Below the pieces are notes generated by a model. The model worked only from the letters and a program-made list of their open reading frames with translations. It was not told the DNA's origin and searched no databases. Below are positions 52,410 to 61,893 of a stretch of 64,000 nucleotides of DNA, one piece after another. Position numbers and translations under genes: made by a program. The stretch lies in NCBI RefSeq assembly GCF_017354985.1, contig NZ_CP071501.1, positions 2,375,501 to 2,439,500 of the forward strand. The letters are read 5' to 3'. Every line of letters begins with the position of its first letter. Positions within the stretch are counted from its first letter, which is position 1. This stretch comes from Shewanella cyperi (GTDB taxonomy: Bacteria; Pseudomonadota; Gammaproteobacteria; Enterobacterales; Shewanellaceae).

Positions 52410-53963
52410 TCAGCAGCGCTCCGGCAGCAGGCTGCGGCCCGGCGTCAGCAGCCTTCTGGCCAGAATATCCACCCCAATGTTGAGCAGCGCGGTGCAAATC
52501 ATCAGCACCAGGGCGCCGGCAAAGCGGATTTCGGCAAAATTGCTGTCGATATAGAAACCCAGGGTGGCAATGCCGAGCATGCCCAAAATCGCGGTTTCAC
52601 GCAAAATGACCTCAAAACGGTAAAACAGCAGGGCCATAAACCCAGGGTAAATTACCGGCAAGATCCGATAGCCGAAGCCGTCAAGGCCGGCCGGCAAGCC
52701 TTTACCTTCCCTGTCCACCGCCCTGGCGGTTAAAAAAGCAATCAGGCCGCCGTTATGCAGCGCCAGCGCCAGCATGGCCGGCAGCATGGAAGGGCCGAGC
52801 AGCAGCATAAACACAAAGGCAAACACGTATTCGGGAATGGCGCGCATCAGCAGCAGTCCCAGCCAGCGCAGCGCTCTTGGCACTCTGTCCCAGCGCCTTG
52901 GCTCACGGGTTTTCCGTCCCCAGGGCAGCAGCAACATCACCAGCACATGGGTCATGCCCAACGCCGCCAGAGCCAACACCAGTGTCGCTCCAATGCCCGG
53001 CAACGCCTGTTGCTGCAGCAAGCGCCAGAGCCAGTCGCAGGTCTGCCACAGTGCAGCGGGCACTTGACTCAAGGACGCGCCCGCCAGCAGCCACTGTTGC
53101 ACGCTCGCGGGCCAGATATCCTGACTGACAAATCGCCACAGCAGACTGCCATCAACCTGGGCCAGTGGCGGCAGCGTATAGACGGCCAGCAGCAGGTAAA
53201 GCGGCACCAACCAACGGCGGCACCAGAGGGTAATAGTGCCAATCATCAGCACAAACAGCAGCAACAGCGCCATCCCCTCCGGATAATGGCCCTGGCGGAA
53301 GGCGCTTTCCAGATGGAATCCCAGGGTCGGCATACCGATAAAACCCAGTACGGCACTGCTGCGCAGTCCGCACTCAAAGCGGTATCGTACATAAGCACGC
53401 ATTTCCGGCAGCACATGCACCACCTTGCCGAACACGTAGCGACTGATGCCGTCCACGCCCGCCGGCAAGGTACTGTCGGTGACTCTGGGCGCCCGGCACA
53501 ACATATCGTGGAACACCCGGGCGAATGTGCCGGCGTAGGGCAAGATCAAGGCCATCACCCCGGTGAGCGGCGACAGGCCGAAAATCTGCAAGAACAGCAG
53601 GGCCCAGAACAGCTCATGGATGGCGCGCACAAAGGCGCAAGCCGCGGCTATCAAGGGATGGTGATACACCAGCGCCAAGCCAGAGCCCAGCAGCAAGCCG
53701 CCACTCACCCCGAGCAGGGCAAAACTCACCGTTTGCCACAGGGCATCAAGCAACTGCTCGGTGGCGAAAAAATCCGGCGCCAGCAGGCCAGCGAGCATGC
53801 GCCTCAGTTCGTTCCAGGGCTCAAGGGCGATAACCTCGGTGTCGGCCACCAGAAACGCCAGCGCCGACAGCAGCCACAGGGCCAAGGTCAAGCGGGTCCA
53901 GCGACCGGCAAAGGTCCAGGACCCCGGGGGTTGGGAAGATGACTCAAACAACAGCTTGTTCAT
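52410..53963 (-). CDS. Fused PhnE-type ABC permease (two domains in one chain)
   Basis: 517 residues, starting MNKLLFESSSQPPGSW, with two repeats of the PhnE permease domain. Each repeat has the coupling motif (VDGISRYVFGKVVHVLP and LDGFGYRILPVIYP) and the RxxVLGFIGxPTLGF-like strand (SSAVLGFIGMPTLGF and ETAILGMLGIATLGF). Usually two PhnE copies dimerise, so the fusion gives the whole channel. Its ATG overlaps the ATPase stop by four bases (ATGA). It imports phosphonate, phosphite or, by similarity of its binding protein, possibly selenate. Confidence 0.88.
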   Translation of the reverse strand: MNKLLFESSSQPPGSWTFAGRWTRLTLALWLLSALAFLVADTEVIALEPWNELRRMLAGLLAPDFFATEQLLDALWQTVSFALLGVSGGLLLGSGLALVYHHPLIAAACAFVRAIHELFWALLFLQIFGLSPLTGVMALILPYAGTFARVFHDMLCRAPRVTDSTLPAGVDGISRYVFGKVVHVLPEMRAYVRYRFECGLRSSAVLGFIGMPTLGFHLESAFRQGHYPEGMALLLLFVLMIGTITLWCRRWLVPLYLLLAVYTLPPLAQVDGSLLWRFVSQDIWPASVQQWLLAGASLSQVPAALWQTCDWLWRLLQQQALPGIGATLVLALAALGMTHVLVMLLLPWGRKTREPRRWDRVPRALRWLGLLLMRAIPEYVFAFVFMLLLGPSMLPAMLALALHNGGLIAFLTARAVDREGKGLPAGLDGFGYRILPVIYPGFMALLFYRFEVILRETAILGMLGIATLGFYIDSNFAEIRFAGALVLMICTALLNIGVDILARRLLTPGRSLLPERC

Positions 53964-54631
53964 GATGTGGCGTCGGCCGCGGTGTCCAGGTAGAAGCTGT
54001 CCAGGGCCGAGGCATCCAGATTGGCGGTGGGACTGTCGAGTATCACCCGGCCCTCGGCTATGCCGATAATACGATCAAAATAATTCAGTGCCTGTTGCCT
54101 GTTGTGCAGCACCATTATCGTGCTGTGGTGCCTTGCCTGAATGCGGCTCAGCAGGCGCTGGGCCATAAGTGGATCCAGAGCCGACAAAGGTTCGTCACCG
54201 ATAAAAATGTCTTTGTTCTGATACAGGGCCCGCGCGAGCGCAACCCGCTGTCTTTGGCCGCCGGACAGTCGCCCCACCGCAGTGGTCAGGGGACAGTCCA
54301 ATTCCAGCTCATCACACAGGGCACGGATAGCGCTTTTGTGACCGGCCAGGGGCCATGCCAGATTCAAAAGGTTATAGGACCAGTGATGACGGGCCAGGGC
54401 GCCCATATACACGTTATGAAACACGCTCAGGCCATCCACCAAACCCTGGGCCTGGGCACAGAGGGCTGCCTCGGCCGCGAGCTGTTGATGGATATGACCG
54501 AGCAAAGTGGACTTGCCGGCGCCCGAGGCACCGACAATGGCGACCCGCTCTCCCCTATGGAAACTGAGCGAGTCACAACCAAAGACCTGTCGCCCCTGAT
54601 AGCCGAGCGACAGGTGTTGCAGATGCAGCAT
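53960..54631 (-). CDS. PhnC-like ABC transporter ATP-binding protein
   Basis: 223 residues from ATG 54631 (MLHLQHLSLGYQGR). Walker A VGASGAGKSTLL, signature LSGGQRQRVALARAL, Walker B DIFIGDEPLSALDP and switch His in IMVLHNRQQ. Sits between the binding-protein gene (two bases away) and the permease (four-base overlap), giving a tight operon. PhnC class by motif and context; it powers import. Confidence 0.88.
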   Translation of the reverse strand: MLHLQHLSLGYQGRQVFGCDSLSFHRGERVAIVGASGAGKSTLLGHIHQQLAAEAALCAQAQGLVDGLSVFHNVYMGALARHHWSYNLLNLAWPLAGHKSAIRALCDELELDCPLTTAVGRLSGGQRQRVALARALYQNKDIFIGDEPLSALDPLMAQRLLSRIQARHHSTIMVLHNRQQALNYFDRIIGIAEGRVILDSPTANLDASALDSFYLDTAADATS

Positions 54632-54633
54632 GT

Positions 54634-55488
54634 TCAGTCCAGCAGACCTATGGCCTTGGCCACGGTTTCCACCGGCACATAATCCTGATTGGAGGCAGGC
54701 ACAAAGGACTGGCGCGGGAAGCTGGCCAGCAGATCCGGGTCTTTCATCTCCAGCAGCGCCTTGGTGAGCTTGTCTTTGAAGCCTGCACCGAAGCTGGCAT
54801 CCAGACCGGCACGGGCGGTCCACTGGTAGTCAGGGTACTCAGGGCTTTCCCAGATGACGGCGACCTTGCTGGTATCCACCTTGCCCTGGGCCACAGCGGA
54901 TTCCCATACCTTGTAGTTCACGGCACCGACCTGATACACGCCGGCTTCCACCTGGGCTATGGTACGGCTGTGATCACCGGAGAAACCCACACGCTTGAAC
55001 AACTCTTCGGGTTTCTTGCCCAGGTGCTGCTCCACATAGAACTGGGGCATCAGGCGGCCGGAAGTGGAATCCTTGGAGCCGAAGGTAAAGGTATAGCCTT
55101 CAATGGCGGGGAAACCGTCACCCTTGGCCAGACCTGTGCTGTGGTGGGCAATCAAAAAGCTCTTGAAGAACTGATCTTCATAGCCCTGGGCTATGGCTTC
55201 TGAACCAGGCACCAAACGACGGGCCTGTACACCGGACAAGCCGCCGAACCAGGCCAATTGCACCTGGTTGTTGCGAAATGCGGTTACCGCTGCGGAATAG
55301 GATTTCACCGGCACATACTTGACCTCAACCCCGAGCTGAGCCTCAAGATAGGCAGCCACCTTATCAAAACGGCTGCGCAGCGCCAATTCATCTTCATCGG
55401 GAATGGCGGTAAAGGTAAAAGTAGTTGCACTTGCCAGCGGGGCAAGCAGGGAAAAACAAAGACCAAACAGGGCCGACAGACGTTTCAT
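54634..55488 (-). CDS. PhnD-like periplasmic binding protein (possible selenate type)
   Basis: 284 residues, AGGAG nine bases in front, signal peptide (LFGLCFSLLAPLASA). The domain begins FTAIPDEDELALRSRFDKV and has VKYVPVKSYSAAVTAFRNN, QLAWFGGLSGVQARRLVPG, and TFGSKDSTSGRLMPQFY. This wording is that of the family I remember as 'putative selenate ABC transporter periplasmic binding protein' (PhnD superfamily), but phosphonate or phosphite cannot be excluded. First gene of the transporter operon. Confidence 0.85.
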   Translation of the reverse strand: MKRLSALFGLCFSLLAPLASATTFTFTAIPDEDELALRSRFDKVAAYLEAQLGVEVKYVPVKSYSAAVTAFRNNQVQLAWFGGLSGVQARRLVPGSEAIAQGYEDQFFKSFLIAHHSTGLAKGDGFPAIEGYTFTFGSKDSTSGRLMPQFYVEQHLGKKPEELFKRVGFSGDHSRTIAQVEAGVYQVGAVNYKVWESAVAQGKVDTSKVAVIWESPEYPDYQWTARAGLDASFGAGFKDKLTKALLEMKDPDLLASFPRQSFVPASNQDYVPVETVAKAIGLLD

Positions 55489-55660
55489 GGGGACATACTC
55501 CTAAAATTTTTGGCATTTTAAAGCATTAAAATACTGGCACAAGGGCTGAATGCAGCCATGTCAGCCCGGGTTAAGCATTTTTGCCGTAGAATGCGGCAAA
55601 GTTTTTACAGTGACCAGTGACTTGCGTACACTGGGTCCAGTTTGATTCAGGAAACCCGGT

Positions 55661-56335
55661 ATGCGAATTCTTGTCGTTGAAGATGATCCCCTGCTGTCCC
55701 ACCATCTCAAGGTGCAACTCACAGAGCTTGGCAATCAGGTCCAGGTCGCCCGCACCGCAGGTGATGGTTTCTATCAGGCAACCAACTATCCCATAGATGT
55801 GGCCATAGTGGATCTGGGCTTGCCCGACGGGGATGGCATCAGCCTTATTACCCAATTACGCAACGAAGGGCTGAAGGCGCCTATCCTTATCCTCACCGCC
55901 CGGGTCAATTGGCAGGACAAGGTCGAGGGCCTCAATGCCGGTGCCGATGACTACCTGGTCAAGCCATTCCAGAAAGAGGAATTGGTGGCACGGCTCGATG
56001 CCCTGGTGCGCCGCAGCGCCGGCTTTGTTAAGCCCAGGATCAGCAGCGGTGATCTGGAGCTGGATCTTGCCGCCAAACAGGTGACACTCAATGGCGAGCG
56101 CATGGAAGTCACGGCCTTTGAATACCTGATCCTCGAATACCTGATGCGCCACTGTCACGAGGTTGTCGCCAAGCAGCGTCTGCTGGATGTGATTTACGGT
56201 GACAAGGAAGGCGATCCCAACACCATAGAGGTCATGGTCAGCCGCTTGCGCAAAAAGCTCACCAAGGAAGGCATGGATACCCCCATAGTCACCATCCGTG
56301 GCCAGGGTTATAAGTTCAATCTGCCATGCAATTAA
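55661..56335 (+). CDS. phoP: Response regulator PhoP
   Basis: 224 residues, OmpR family. Receiver: VVEDDPLL, phosphorylation Asp in VDLGLPDGDG, Lys in YLVKPFQ. C-terminal winged helix with the recognition region NTIEVMVSRLRKKL and GQGYKF. Overlaps the sensor gene by ten bases. PhoP controls envelope and Mg2+ stress genes in enterics; CorA encoded ~4 kb away is an interesting neighbour but not proof of a link. Confidence 0.88.
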   Translation: MRILVVEDDPLLSHHLKVQLTELGNQVQVARTAGDGFYQATNYPIDVAIVDLGLPDGDGISLITQLRNEGLKAPILILTARVNWQDKVEGLNAGADDYLVKPFQKEELVARLDALVRRSAGFVKPRISSGDLELDLAAKQVTLNGERMEVTAFEYLILEYLMRHCHEVVAKQRLLDVIYGDKEGDPNTIEVMVSRLRKKLTKEGMDTPIVTIRGQGYKFNLPCN

Positions 56336-57669
56336 AACCAAAAAAGCGTCTGTTGACGCGCATGTATCTGACCTCGCTGTCGATCATTACCCTGGTGGGC
56401 TTCGGCCTCGCCTGGATGGTCAACATGCTTCATGCCCAGAACAGCTACAACGAGGAAACCGCGCAACTGATTGCCGAAATCCCCCAGGTGGCAGCCGAGC
56501 TGAGGGAGCATGATCTGATCCCGGATACCTCAGCCTGGCTGGATGAAAACAAAAAACCCGGCGGCTTTGTGGTGGTGTCCTGCGATGACAGGTTCAAGCA
56601 GGTGTGGACCTCGGCGCTGGCAGTGGACAAGGGCTTGTTCGACACCTGCGAACGTTTCAATGAAATCCGCGGCGATTCTCCCCCCTACTACCTGACCCTG
56701 GCCGATGAGCGGGGTTATTTTATCTATCTGTTGTCGGTAGAGATCAGCGGCGTTCATTACAACCTGCTGATGATGAAAGATGCCGCCCGGCTGGAGCAGG
56801 AGTCCAGCAAATATGCGCGCACCACCTATTTGCGTCTGGCATTGGTGCTGGCGTTGGCGCTGCTGCTGCTGGTCAGCGCCGCCTACTGGGGATTGAGACC
56901 CCTGACGCGGATGCAGGCCGAACTGCAAGCCATCAGTGATGGCAAGGCCAGTTCCCTGTCCGGTGGCTATCCGGTGGAAGTGGAAGGTATCACCCAGGCG
57001 CTCAACCAGTTGCTGCAGCAAACCAAATCCCAGCAGGAACGCTATCAGAATGCCATGAACGATCTGGCCCACAGCCTAAAGACCAGGCTGGCGGCCGTAC
57101 ATGCCATCACCGACGATTCAGCACTCGATAAAACAAGCAGCAACGAAAAAATCATGGAGCAGGTCAGCCAGATGGATCATCTGGTGAAATACCAGCTCAA
57201 GCGCGCCATGCTTGGCCGCAAAGGCCTGAAGCAGGAGCAGACCCAGGTCGCGCCTCTGGTGGAACAGCTGGCACAGATGTTGTACAAGATCCACCGTGAC
57301 AAGTCGGTAAAATTTACCGCCAACATCCCACCGCTGATCCTGTTTCCCGGTGACAAGGGCGATTTGATGGAGCTGTGTGGCAACCTGATGGAAAATGCCT
57401 TCAGGCTTTGTATCAGTCAGGTTCGGGTGACGGCGGCAATCACGGATGAGGGTGAATTTGAACTCAGGGTGGAAGACGATGGCCCGGGTGTGGCTGAAAG
57501 CCTGAGGTATAAGATTCTTGAGCGCGGCGTCCGTGCCGACAGTCAAAGTCCCGGTCAGGGCATAGGGCTGGCCGTGTGCCATGAAATAGTCGAAAGTTAC
57601 AACGGCAGCCTGACGATAGAAGAGTCGGCCCTTGAGGGCGCCCTGTTCCGGATCCGGATCCCGGTCTGA
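56326..57669 (+). CDS. phoQ: Sensor histidine kinase PhoQ-like
   Basis: 447 residues: membrane helix ~13-33, periplasmic domain of about 130 residues (acidic: DDRFKQVWTS), membrane helix ~170-190, HAMP, and kinase core. The H-box reads NDLAHSLKTRLAAVHA, the PhoQ-type form, with GNLMENAFRLC and GQGIGLAVCHEIV for ATP. Begins within the end of phoP, so translation is coupled. Signal likely divalent cations or envelope stress; acidic patches are compatible with this. Confidence 0.85.
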   Translation: MQLKPKKRLLTRMYLTSLSIITLVGFGLAWMVNMLHAQNSYNEETAQLIAEIPQVAAELREHDLIPDTSAWLDENKKPGGFVVVSCDDRFKQVWTSALAVDKGLFDTCERFNEIRGDSPPYYLTLADERGYFIYLLSVEISGVHYNLLMMKDAARLEQESSKYARTTYLRLALVLALALLLLVSAAYWGLRPLTRMQAELQAISDGKASSLSGGYPVEVEGITQALNQLLQQTKSQQERYQNAMNDLAHSLKTRLAAVHAITDDSALDKTSSNEKIMEQVSQMDHLVKYQLKRAMLGRKGLKQEQTQVAPLVEQLAQMLYKIHRDKSVKFTANIPPLILFPGDKGDLMELCGNLMENAFRLCISQVRVTAAITDEGEFELRVEDDGPGVAESLRYKILERGVRADSQSPGQGIGLAVCHEIVESYNGSLTIEESALEGALFRIRIPV

Positions 57670-57670
57670 A

Positions 57671-58366
57671 TCAGCGCGGCTGGCCGTACAATTGCTCGGC
57701 GCGGTTGAACATGATCCAGGACGTGGCGATATATTTATCATTGCTCAGCGGCATATTGCCCCGGTGTGAATGGGTAAAGCCCGCCGGGGCTATCACCAGG
57801 GTGCCCTTGGTGGGCTTGAATTTGCGCTGCTGATAATAAAATTCGGTTTCGCCGCCTTCGGCCACATCATTGAGGTAATACATGTACAGCACCACCCGGT
57901 GCAACGCCTCATTGTGCCCGGGCTGAGGGAACTGTTCCGAATGCCAGTGTGGATAGCCACCCAATTTTTGTGGGTACTTCTGGACATTGACCGTGCCGCT
58001 GCGGTAAAGATACTTCACCAGTGCCTCGGCACGGGGAGCGCCCAGCTCGGTGTAGTTGTCCGGATTGAGTGTGACCGGCTGGCCATTGGCGTCGGCCACT
58101 GTGACAGCCACGGCCCCCATTAATGCCATGGCGTATTTGTTGAAGTAATCTGTGGCCCCCTTAAGGGTGTACCCCAACAGTTCATTGCGGATAGGCTGAA
58201 GATCGGCATGGGCATCAAGCATCAGATCACGACTGAGCTTCTTCTCCTTGTCCACGCCGTTGCCTGTGTGACCGTCTGTGACTCCCTTGTGGGACTCAAA
58301 AGTGGCAATCAGACGATCACAGAGATCATCCGGTATCGCATTGGGATAGATTTCGATAAAATCCAT
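57671..58366 (-). CDS. 2-oxoglutarate/Fe(II) oxygenase family protein
   Basis: 231 residues, MDFIEIYPNAIPDDLCDRLI. The iron site is suggested by HWHSEQ (H140, H142, E144) and the distal His in GFTHSHRG (H199 or H201); AEGGETEFYYQQ and KGTLVIAPAGF are those of prolyl-4-hydroxylase-like proteins, and an Arg (HRG) could bind 2-oxoglutarate. Possible hydroxylase of protein or small molecules; substrate unknown. It converges on phoQ with one base between stops. Confidence 0.85.
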   Translation of the reverse strand: MDFIEIYPNAIPDDLCDRLIATFESHKGVTDGHTGNGVDKEKKLSRDLMLDAHADLQPIRNELLGYTLKGATDYFNKYAMALMGAVAVTVADANGQPVTLNPDNYTELGAPRAEALVKYLYRSGTVNVQKYPQKLGGYPHWHSEQFPQPGHNEALHRVVLYMYYLNDVAEGGETEFYYQQRKFKPTKGTLVIAPAGFTHSHRGNMPLSNDKYIATSWIMFNRAEQLYGQPR

Positions 58367-58483
58367 AGCATTCTCGCTCGCTGCTGTCGCTCTTTTAGCC
58401 TGCTATGCTGACACGTGACTTAAGTAATTGTAAAGTCGGGTGATTGAGTTAAACTAACAAGAGAGTTAACTGACTGACATAAT

Positions 58484-59740
58484 ATGAAAAAAAGCTGTAA
58501 AGTCACGGTCAACCAGCTACAGGTCGGTAATTTCATCCGTCTGCCGGTCGCCTGGAAGGATCATCCATTTCTGTTCAACAGTTTTCGCCTTAAACAAGAG
58601 GCGCAGATCCAGCTTATCCGTAATCTGGGCATCAACCACGTTTTTGTCGATTTGGAACGCAGCGACGTGCCGCCCTTGCCACCCGATACCTTGCCCGAGC
58701 CGCAGCCGCTGCACAAGCTGGACTCCCTCAGGGAAGCCATGGACAAGGACAAGCTGGAAAAGATTGAGCAGCTGAAAAAAATGCGCCGAGAGCTGCACAA
58801 GACGGAGCAGAGTTTCAATCGCTCCATCTCCATGATGCGCAATCTGATTAACAAGTTGCGCAGTCGGCCGCTGAATGCGGTCAATGATGCCAAGGATCTG
58901 GTGCAGGACATCACCAAACAGTTGCTCGAAAGCGATAACCTGGTGCTGCATCTGATGAATGATGCCAAGAAGGAAGATGGCATCTATTTCCATTCCCTGA
59001 ACGTCGCCGTGCTGTGTATGTTGATTGCGAAAGAACTGGGCTGGGGCCGGGGCGAGATTGAAGCCATAGGCCTGGGAGCGTTGTTCCATGACATAGGCAA
59101 GCTCAAGGTCCCGCAGCAAATCCTCAAGAAACAAGGCCCGCTGACCACGCCCGAGATCAACTTTATCAAGCAACATCCGTTGTTCGGGGCGGAAATGATC
59201 AAGCTGGCGGACAACTTTCCCGAAGCCGCCCTGCCCGCCATTACCCAGCACCATGAGTTTCTCGATGGCAGTGGCAGCCCCAAGGGCCTTAAGGAAAAAG
59301 ATCTCGATAAGATGGCCCAGTTGGTTGCCGCCATCAACCAGTATGACTCCCTGTGCCATCCGGATGTGATGACCCATGCCAAAACCCCTTATGCTGCCTT
59401 GGGTTACCTGTATAAAAACTTCAGGACCAAGCTGAATCAGGAATACGTTGGCATGCTTATCAAGATGCTCGGCATCTACCCACCGGGAAGCGTAGTGGAA
59501 CTGTCCAGCGGGCAATATGGCATGGTGATGTCGGTCAACGTGTCCAAGCTGCTGTTTCCGAGGATCATGGTCTATGACCCCCTGGTACCCAAGGATCAGG
59601 CCCCGATTGTGGATCTCGAAGCCGAAGGACTGAGTATTTTACGCTGCCTGCCACCGTCGGCGCTGCCGGAAAAGGTATTTAATTACCTCAATCCCAGGGA
59701 AAGGGTCAGCTATTTCTTTGGTTCTGAATCCAAGTCTTGA
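58484..59740 (+). CDS. HD-GYP-type protein with degenerate GYP motif
   Basis: 418 residues. N-terminal DUF3391 region, coiled coil (~85-120), HD-GYP domain with FHDIGK (H202, D203). The signature reads HHEFLDGSGSPKG (256-268), so GYP becomes GSP. HD metal residues H202/D203, H231 and H256/H257 appear present. Many HD-GYP proteins with changed GYP still bind c-di-GMP or act as signalling adaptors; activity here is uncertain. Encoded opposite the 2OG oxygenase. Confidence 0.9.
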   Translation: MKKSCKVTVNQLQVGNFIRLPVAWKDHPFLFNSFRLKQEAQIQLIRNLGINHVFVDLERSDVPPLPPDTLPEPQPLHKLDSLREAMDKDKLEKIEQLKKMRRELHKTEQSFNRSISMMRNLINKLRSRPLNAVNDAKDLVQDITKQLLESDNLVLHLMNDAKKEDGIYFHSLNVAVLCMLIAKELGWGRGEIEAIGLGALFHDIGKLKVPQQILKKQGPLTTPEINFIKQHPLFGAEMIKLADNFPEAALPAITQHHEFLDGSGSPKGLKEKDLDKMAQLVAAINQYDSLCHPDVMTHAKTPYAALGYLYKNFRTKLNQEYVGMLIKMLGIYPPGSVVELSSGQYGMVMSVNVSKLLFPRIMVYDPLVPKDQAPIVDLEAEGLSILRCLPPSALPEKVFNYLNPRERVSYFFGSESKS

Positions 59741-59862
59741 GCCTTATAACCCAAAGGGAAACCCTGCTGCTTTTTTAGTCACAACAAATCTTGCCACCCC
59801 GACGCCACTTGGCTAGCTTGAAGTAAGAGCACCCGACAATCCAATGCGGGTGGGGAGGCAAG

Positions 59863-60180
59863 ATGACACCACTGCCTGACTTTGACACCTTGCGCTGGCT
59901 CGCCGACCACGAGCCCGACAGGCTTGAGCAATTGCAGCATCAGCTCAATCAGGAAGCCATTGCCGCCTCCGATGGTAACCAGGAACAACTTACCTGTCTG
60001 GTATTCAATCTGGAACAACAACTGGCGCGCTGCGACAATCCCTACCACAGATGCGTGGTTGCCATGGGGATGATGCGCAGCAAGCTCTATACCCTCTCCA
60101 CCATAATCAACGAACCGGAAGAATTTCTGGAAACCGCGAAGATCATTCCTTTTCGCCGGCCTGCGCAGAAACCCCGATAA
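59863..60180 (+). CDS. DUF3135 family protein
   Basis: 105 residues with GGGGAGG before the ATG. MTPLPDFDTLRWLADHEPDR and the Cys-containing C-terminal half (ARCDNPYHRCVVAMGMM) are features of DUF3135, a small gammaproteobacterial family of unknown function. Soluble. It follows the HD-GYP gene by about 120 bases on the same strand and converges on corA. Confidence 0.88.
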   Translation: MTPLPDFDTLRWLADHEPDRLEQLQHQLNQEAIAASDGNQEQLTCLVFNLEQQLARCDNPYHRCVVAMGMMRSKLYTLSTIINEPEEFLETAKIIPFRRPAQKPR

Positions 60181-60198
60181 CCAGAGCTTCAGTAGGAT

Positions 60199-61146
60199 TC
60201 AGAGCCAGCGTTTGCGCTTAAAGAAGAAGTAAGTACCACCGGCACTGGCCAGCATCATCAGAATTGCCATGGGGTAGCCGTATTGCCAAGACAGTTCAGG
60301 CATACGGGCAAAGTTCATCCCGTAAATACTGGCGATAAGAGTTGGGGGCAGGAAAACAACTGCAGCAACCGAGAAAATCTTGATGATCTTGTTTTGCTGC
60401 AAGCCGCTGAAACCCATGGCGGCATCCAACAAAAAGTTAAGCTTGTCGAAAATAAACTGACTATGGGGGATAAGCGACTCAATGTCCGACAGCATCTCAC
60501 GTAAATCTTTGAGGTTTTCATCCGAAAGCTGACCACGGTAGTAGCGCTGCATGTACCGCAGAGAGCGCTGGGTATCGAGCAAACTCAGACGCACCTTACC
60601 GTTGGCATCTTCCTGCATGGTGATGAGCTTGAACACTTCGTCGAGCTCTTCATTGGCGAAGACTTCCTCTCCGACATTTTCCAACACGGTATAAACGTCT
60701 TCAATAAGATCCGACAGGTAATCCACCTTCAGATTGAACAGCTCCAGAAACAGCTCCTGGGGCGTGGAGACCTCCAGCCGGCCGAGACGCAAATAATTGC
60801 GCAACAGACGGATAAGGCCCACATCCTCTTCCCTGATGGTCAACAGGAAGTTGGTGCGCAGGTTGAATGATACGTTGACACCGCGCACATCCTGGCCGAC
60901 ACGCTGCGGGAAAAGGGAGTTAATGTGCAAACCGTCGCTGTTTTGGTAAAAACGTGCCGAAGCCTCAATCTCGTTGATGTCCTCTTCGTCGGGCAACTCT
61001 TCCACCGAAAACTTTGCCAGCCACTCGCGCTCATCATCTTCTGGCTTATAAAGATCCAACCACAGGGTATTGGGAGGCATGTTGTCATGGACACTGAGCT
61101 CGGTTACCGTCAAGCGACGCTGCTCATATACATAGGCAGTGATCAT
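60199..61146 (-). CDS. corA: Magnesium/cobalt transporter CorA
   Basis: 315 residues from ATG 61146, with GGGAGG in front. A large cytoplasmic N-terminal domain is followed by two C-terminal membrane helices with the signature YGMNFARMPEL between and the basic tail FFKRKRWL. CorA pentamers let Mg2+ enter by electrophoretic flow; the cytoplasmic domain gates in response to internal Mg2+. Standard length. Confidence 0.96.
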   Translation of the reverse strand: MITAYVYEQRRLTVTELSVHDNMPPNTLWLDLYKPEDDEREWLAKFSVEELPDEEDINEIEASARFYQNSDGLHINSLFPQRVGQDVRGVNVSFNLRTNFLLTIREEDVGLIRLLRNYLRLGRLEVSTPQELFLELFNLKVDYLSDLIEDVYTVLENVGEEVFANEELDEVFKLITMQEDANGKVRLSLLDTQRSLRYMQRYYRGQLSDENLKDLREMLSDIESLIPHSQFIFDKLNFLLDAAMGFSGLQQNKIIKIFSVAAVVFLPPTLIASIYGMNFARMPELSWQYGYPMAILMMLASAGGTYFFFKRKRWL

Positions 61147-61378
61147 ACAACCTCCCTGAAACTGAGGTGGCCAAAGGGCCGGGAATAAAAATGCCGCTAG
61201 TTTACCCGATAATATGTCAATGAAAAGCGTAAAGATTCAAAGCTACTGAATTAATTACTGGTCAGATCTGGCTCAGGATTATCGCCGGCGTGCATGGTCG
61301 GGACTTATTGGAATTACCCTTTCAGAATAGCAAAAGGGACTCTCGCTTGGATGGCCTTTTTACATCTCTTTCGGATTG

Positions 61379-61423
61379 GTTTGATTTCACTTTTCAGCGG
61401 GAAACCAGAATCAGGCGTCTGGA
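61379..61423 (-). repeat. Relic of a second 5S rRNA 3' end
   Basis: The 45-base segment repeats 61513-61557 with a few changes. On the minus strand it starts with CCAGACGC, the last eight bases of 5S rRNA, then the same trailer as the true 5S copy. What precedes it is not 5S, so only the tail remains. Confidence 0.7.
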
Positions 61424-61476
61424 ACATCTTTCAGTCATTAGCATATCAGCAAGACGCATAGACCCTCCCAAAACGC

Positions 61477-61505
61477 AAAAAAGCCACCTTATTCAGGTGG
61501 CTTTT
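61477..61505 (-). terminator. rRNA operon terminator
   Basis: Minus strand AGCCACCT-GAAT-AAGGTGGCT followed by a T-run; about 45 bases past the 5S end. Confidence 0.93.
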
Positions 61506-61549
61506 CGACTCTGTTTGATTTCACTTTTCAAAGTGGAAACCAGAATTAG

Positions 61550-61669
61550 GCGTCTGGCGATGACCTACTCTCACATGGGGAGACCCCACACTACCATCGG
61601 CGCGATTGCGTTTCACTTCTGAGTTCGGAATGGGATCAGGTGGGACCACAATGCTATTGTCACCAGACA
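61550..61669 (-). rRNA. rrf: 5S ribosomal RNA
   Basis: 120 bases; minus strand starts TGTCTGGTGACAATAGC and ends GCCAGACGC, with the conserved CCGAACTCAGAAGTGAAACG and GATGGTAGTGTGGGG blocks. Ends pair (TGTCTGG/CCAGACG). Confidence 0.97.
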
Positions 61670-61893
61670 TAAAATTGTATGGAACAAATTTTAAACGCGC
61701 TTTAGCGCGGCCCGTCAGGGTCAAATACAAGGATGTATTTGATAAATTCATTCCTGAATCTGGAAAGCTGCTGCTCTTACGAGCTTGAGTCTCGACTTCA
61801 ATCAAGTACTGGATATTCTTCGTACGACCTCCAGGGAAGGAGGAAGTGCTGGAAAATGTCTGGAACATTTTCAGTAAAACCCATCTGGGTTGT

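Larger units (their letters stand above)
61147..61549. other. Region between corA and 5S rRNA
   Basis: No protein gene. Left part holds the corA promoter. The right part holds the rRNA operon terminator (61477-61505) and a second copy of the 5S 3' flank (61379-61423). Confidence 0.7.

Noticed and set aside
52755..53942. 395-codon plus-strand frame rich in Gln and His
   Set aside because: Shadow of the fused permease gene.
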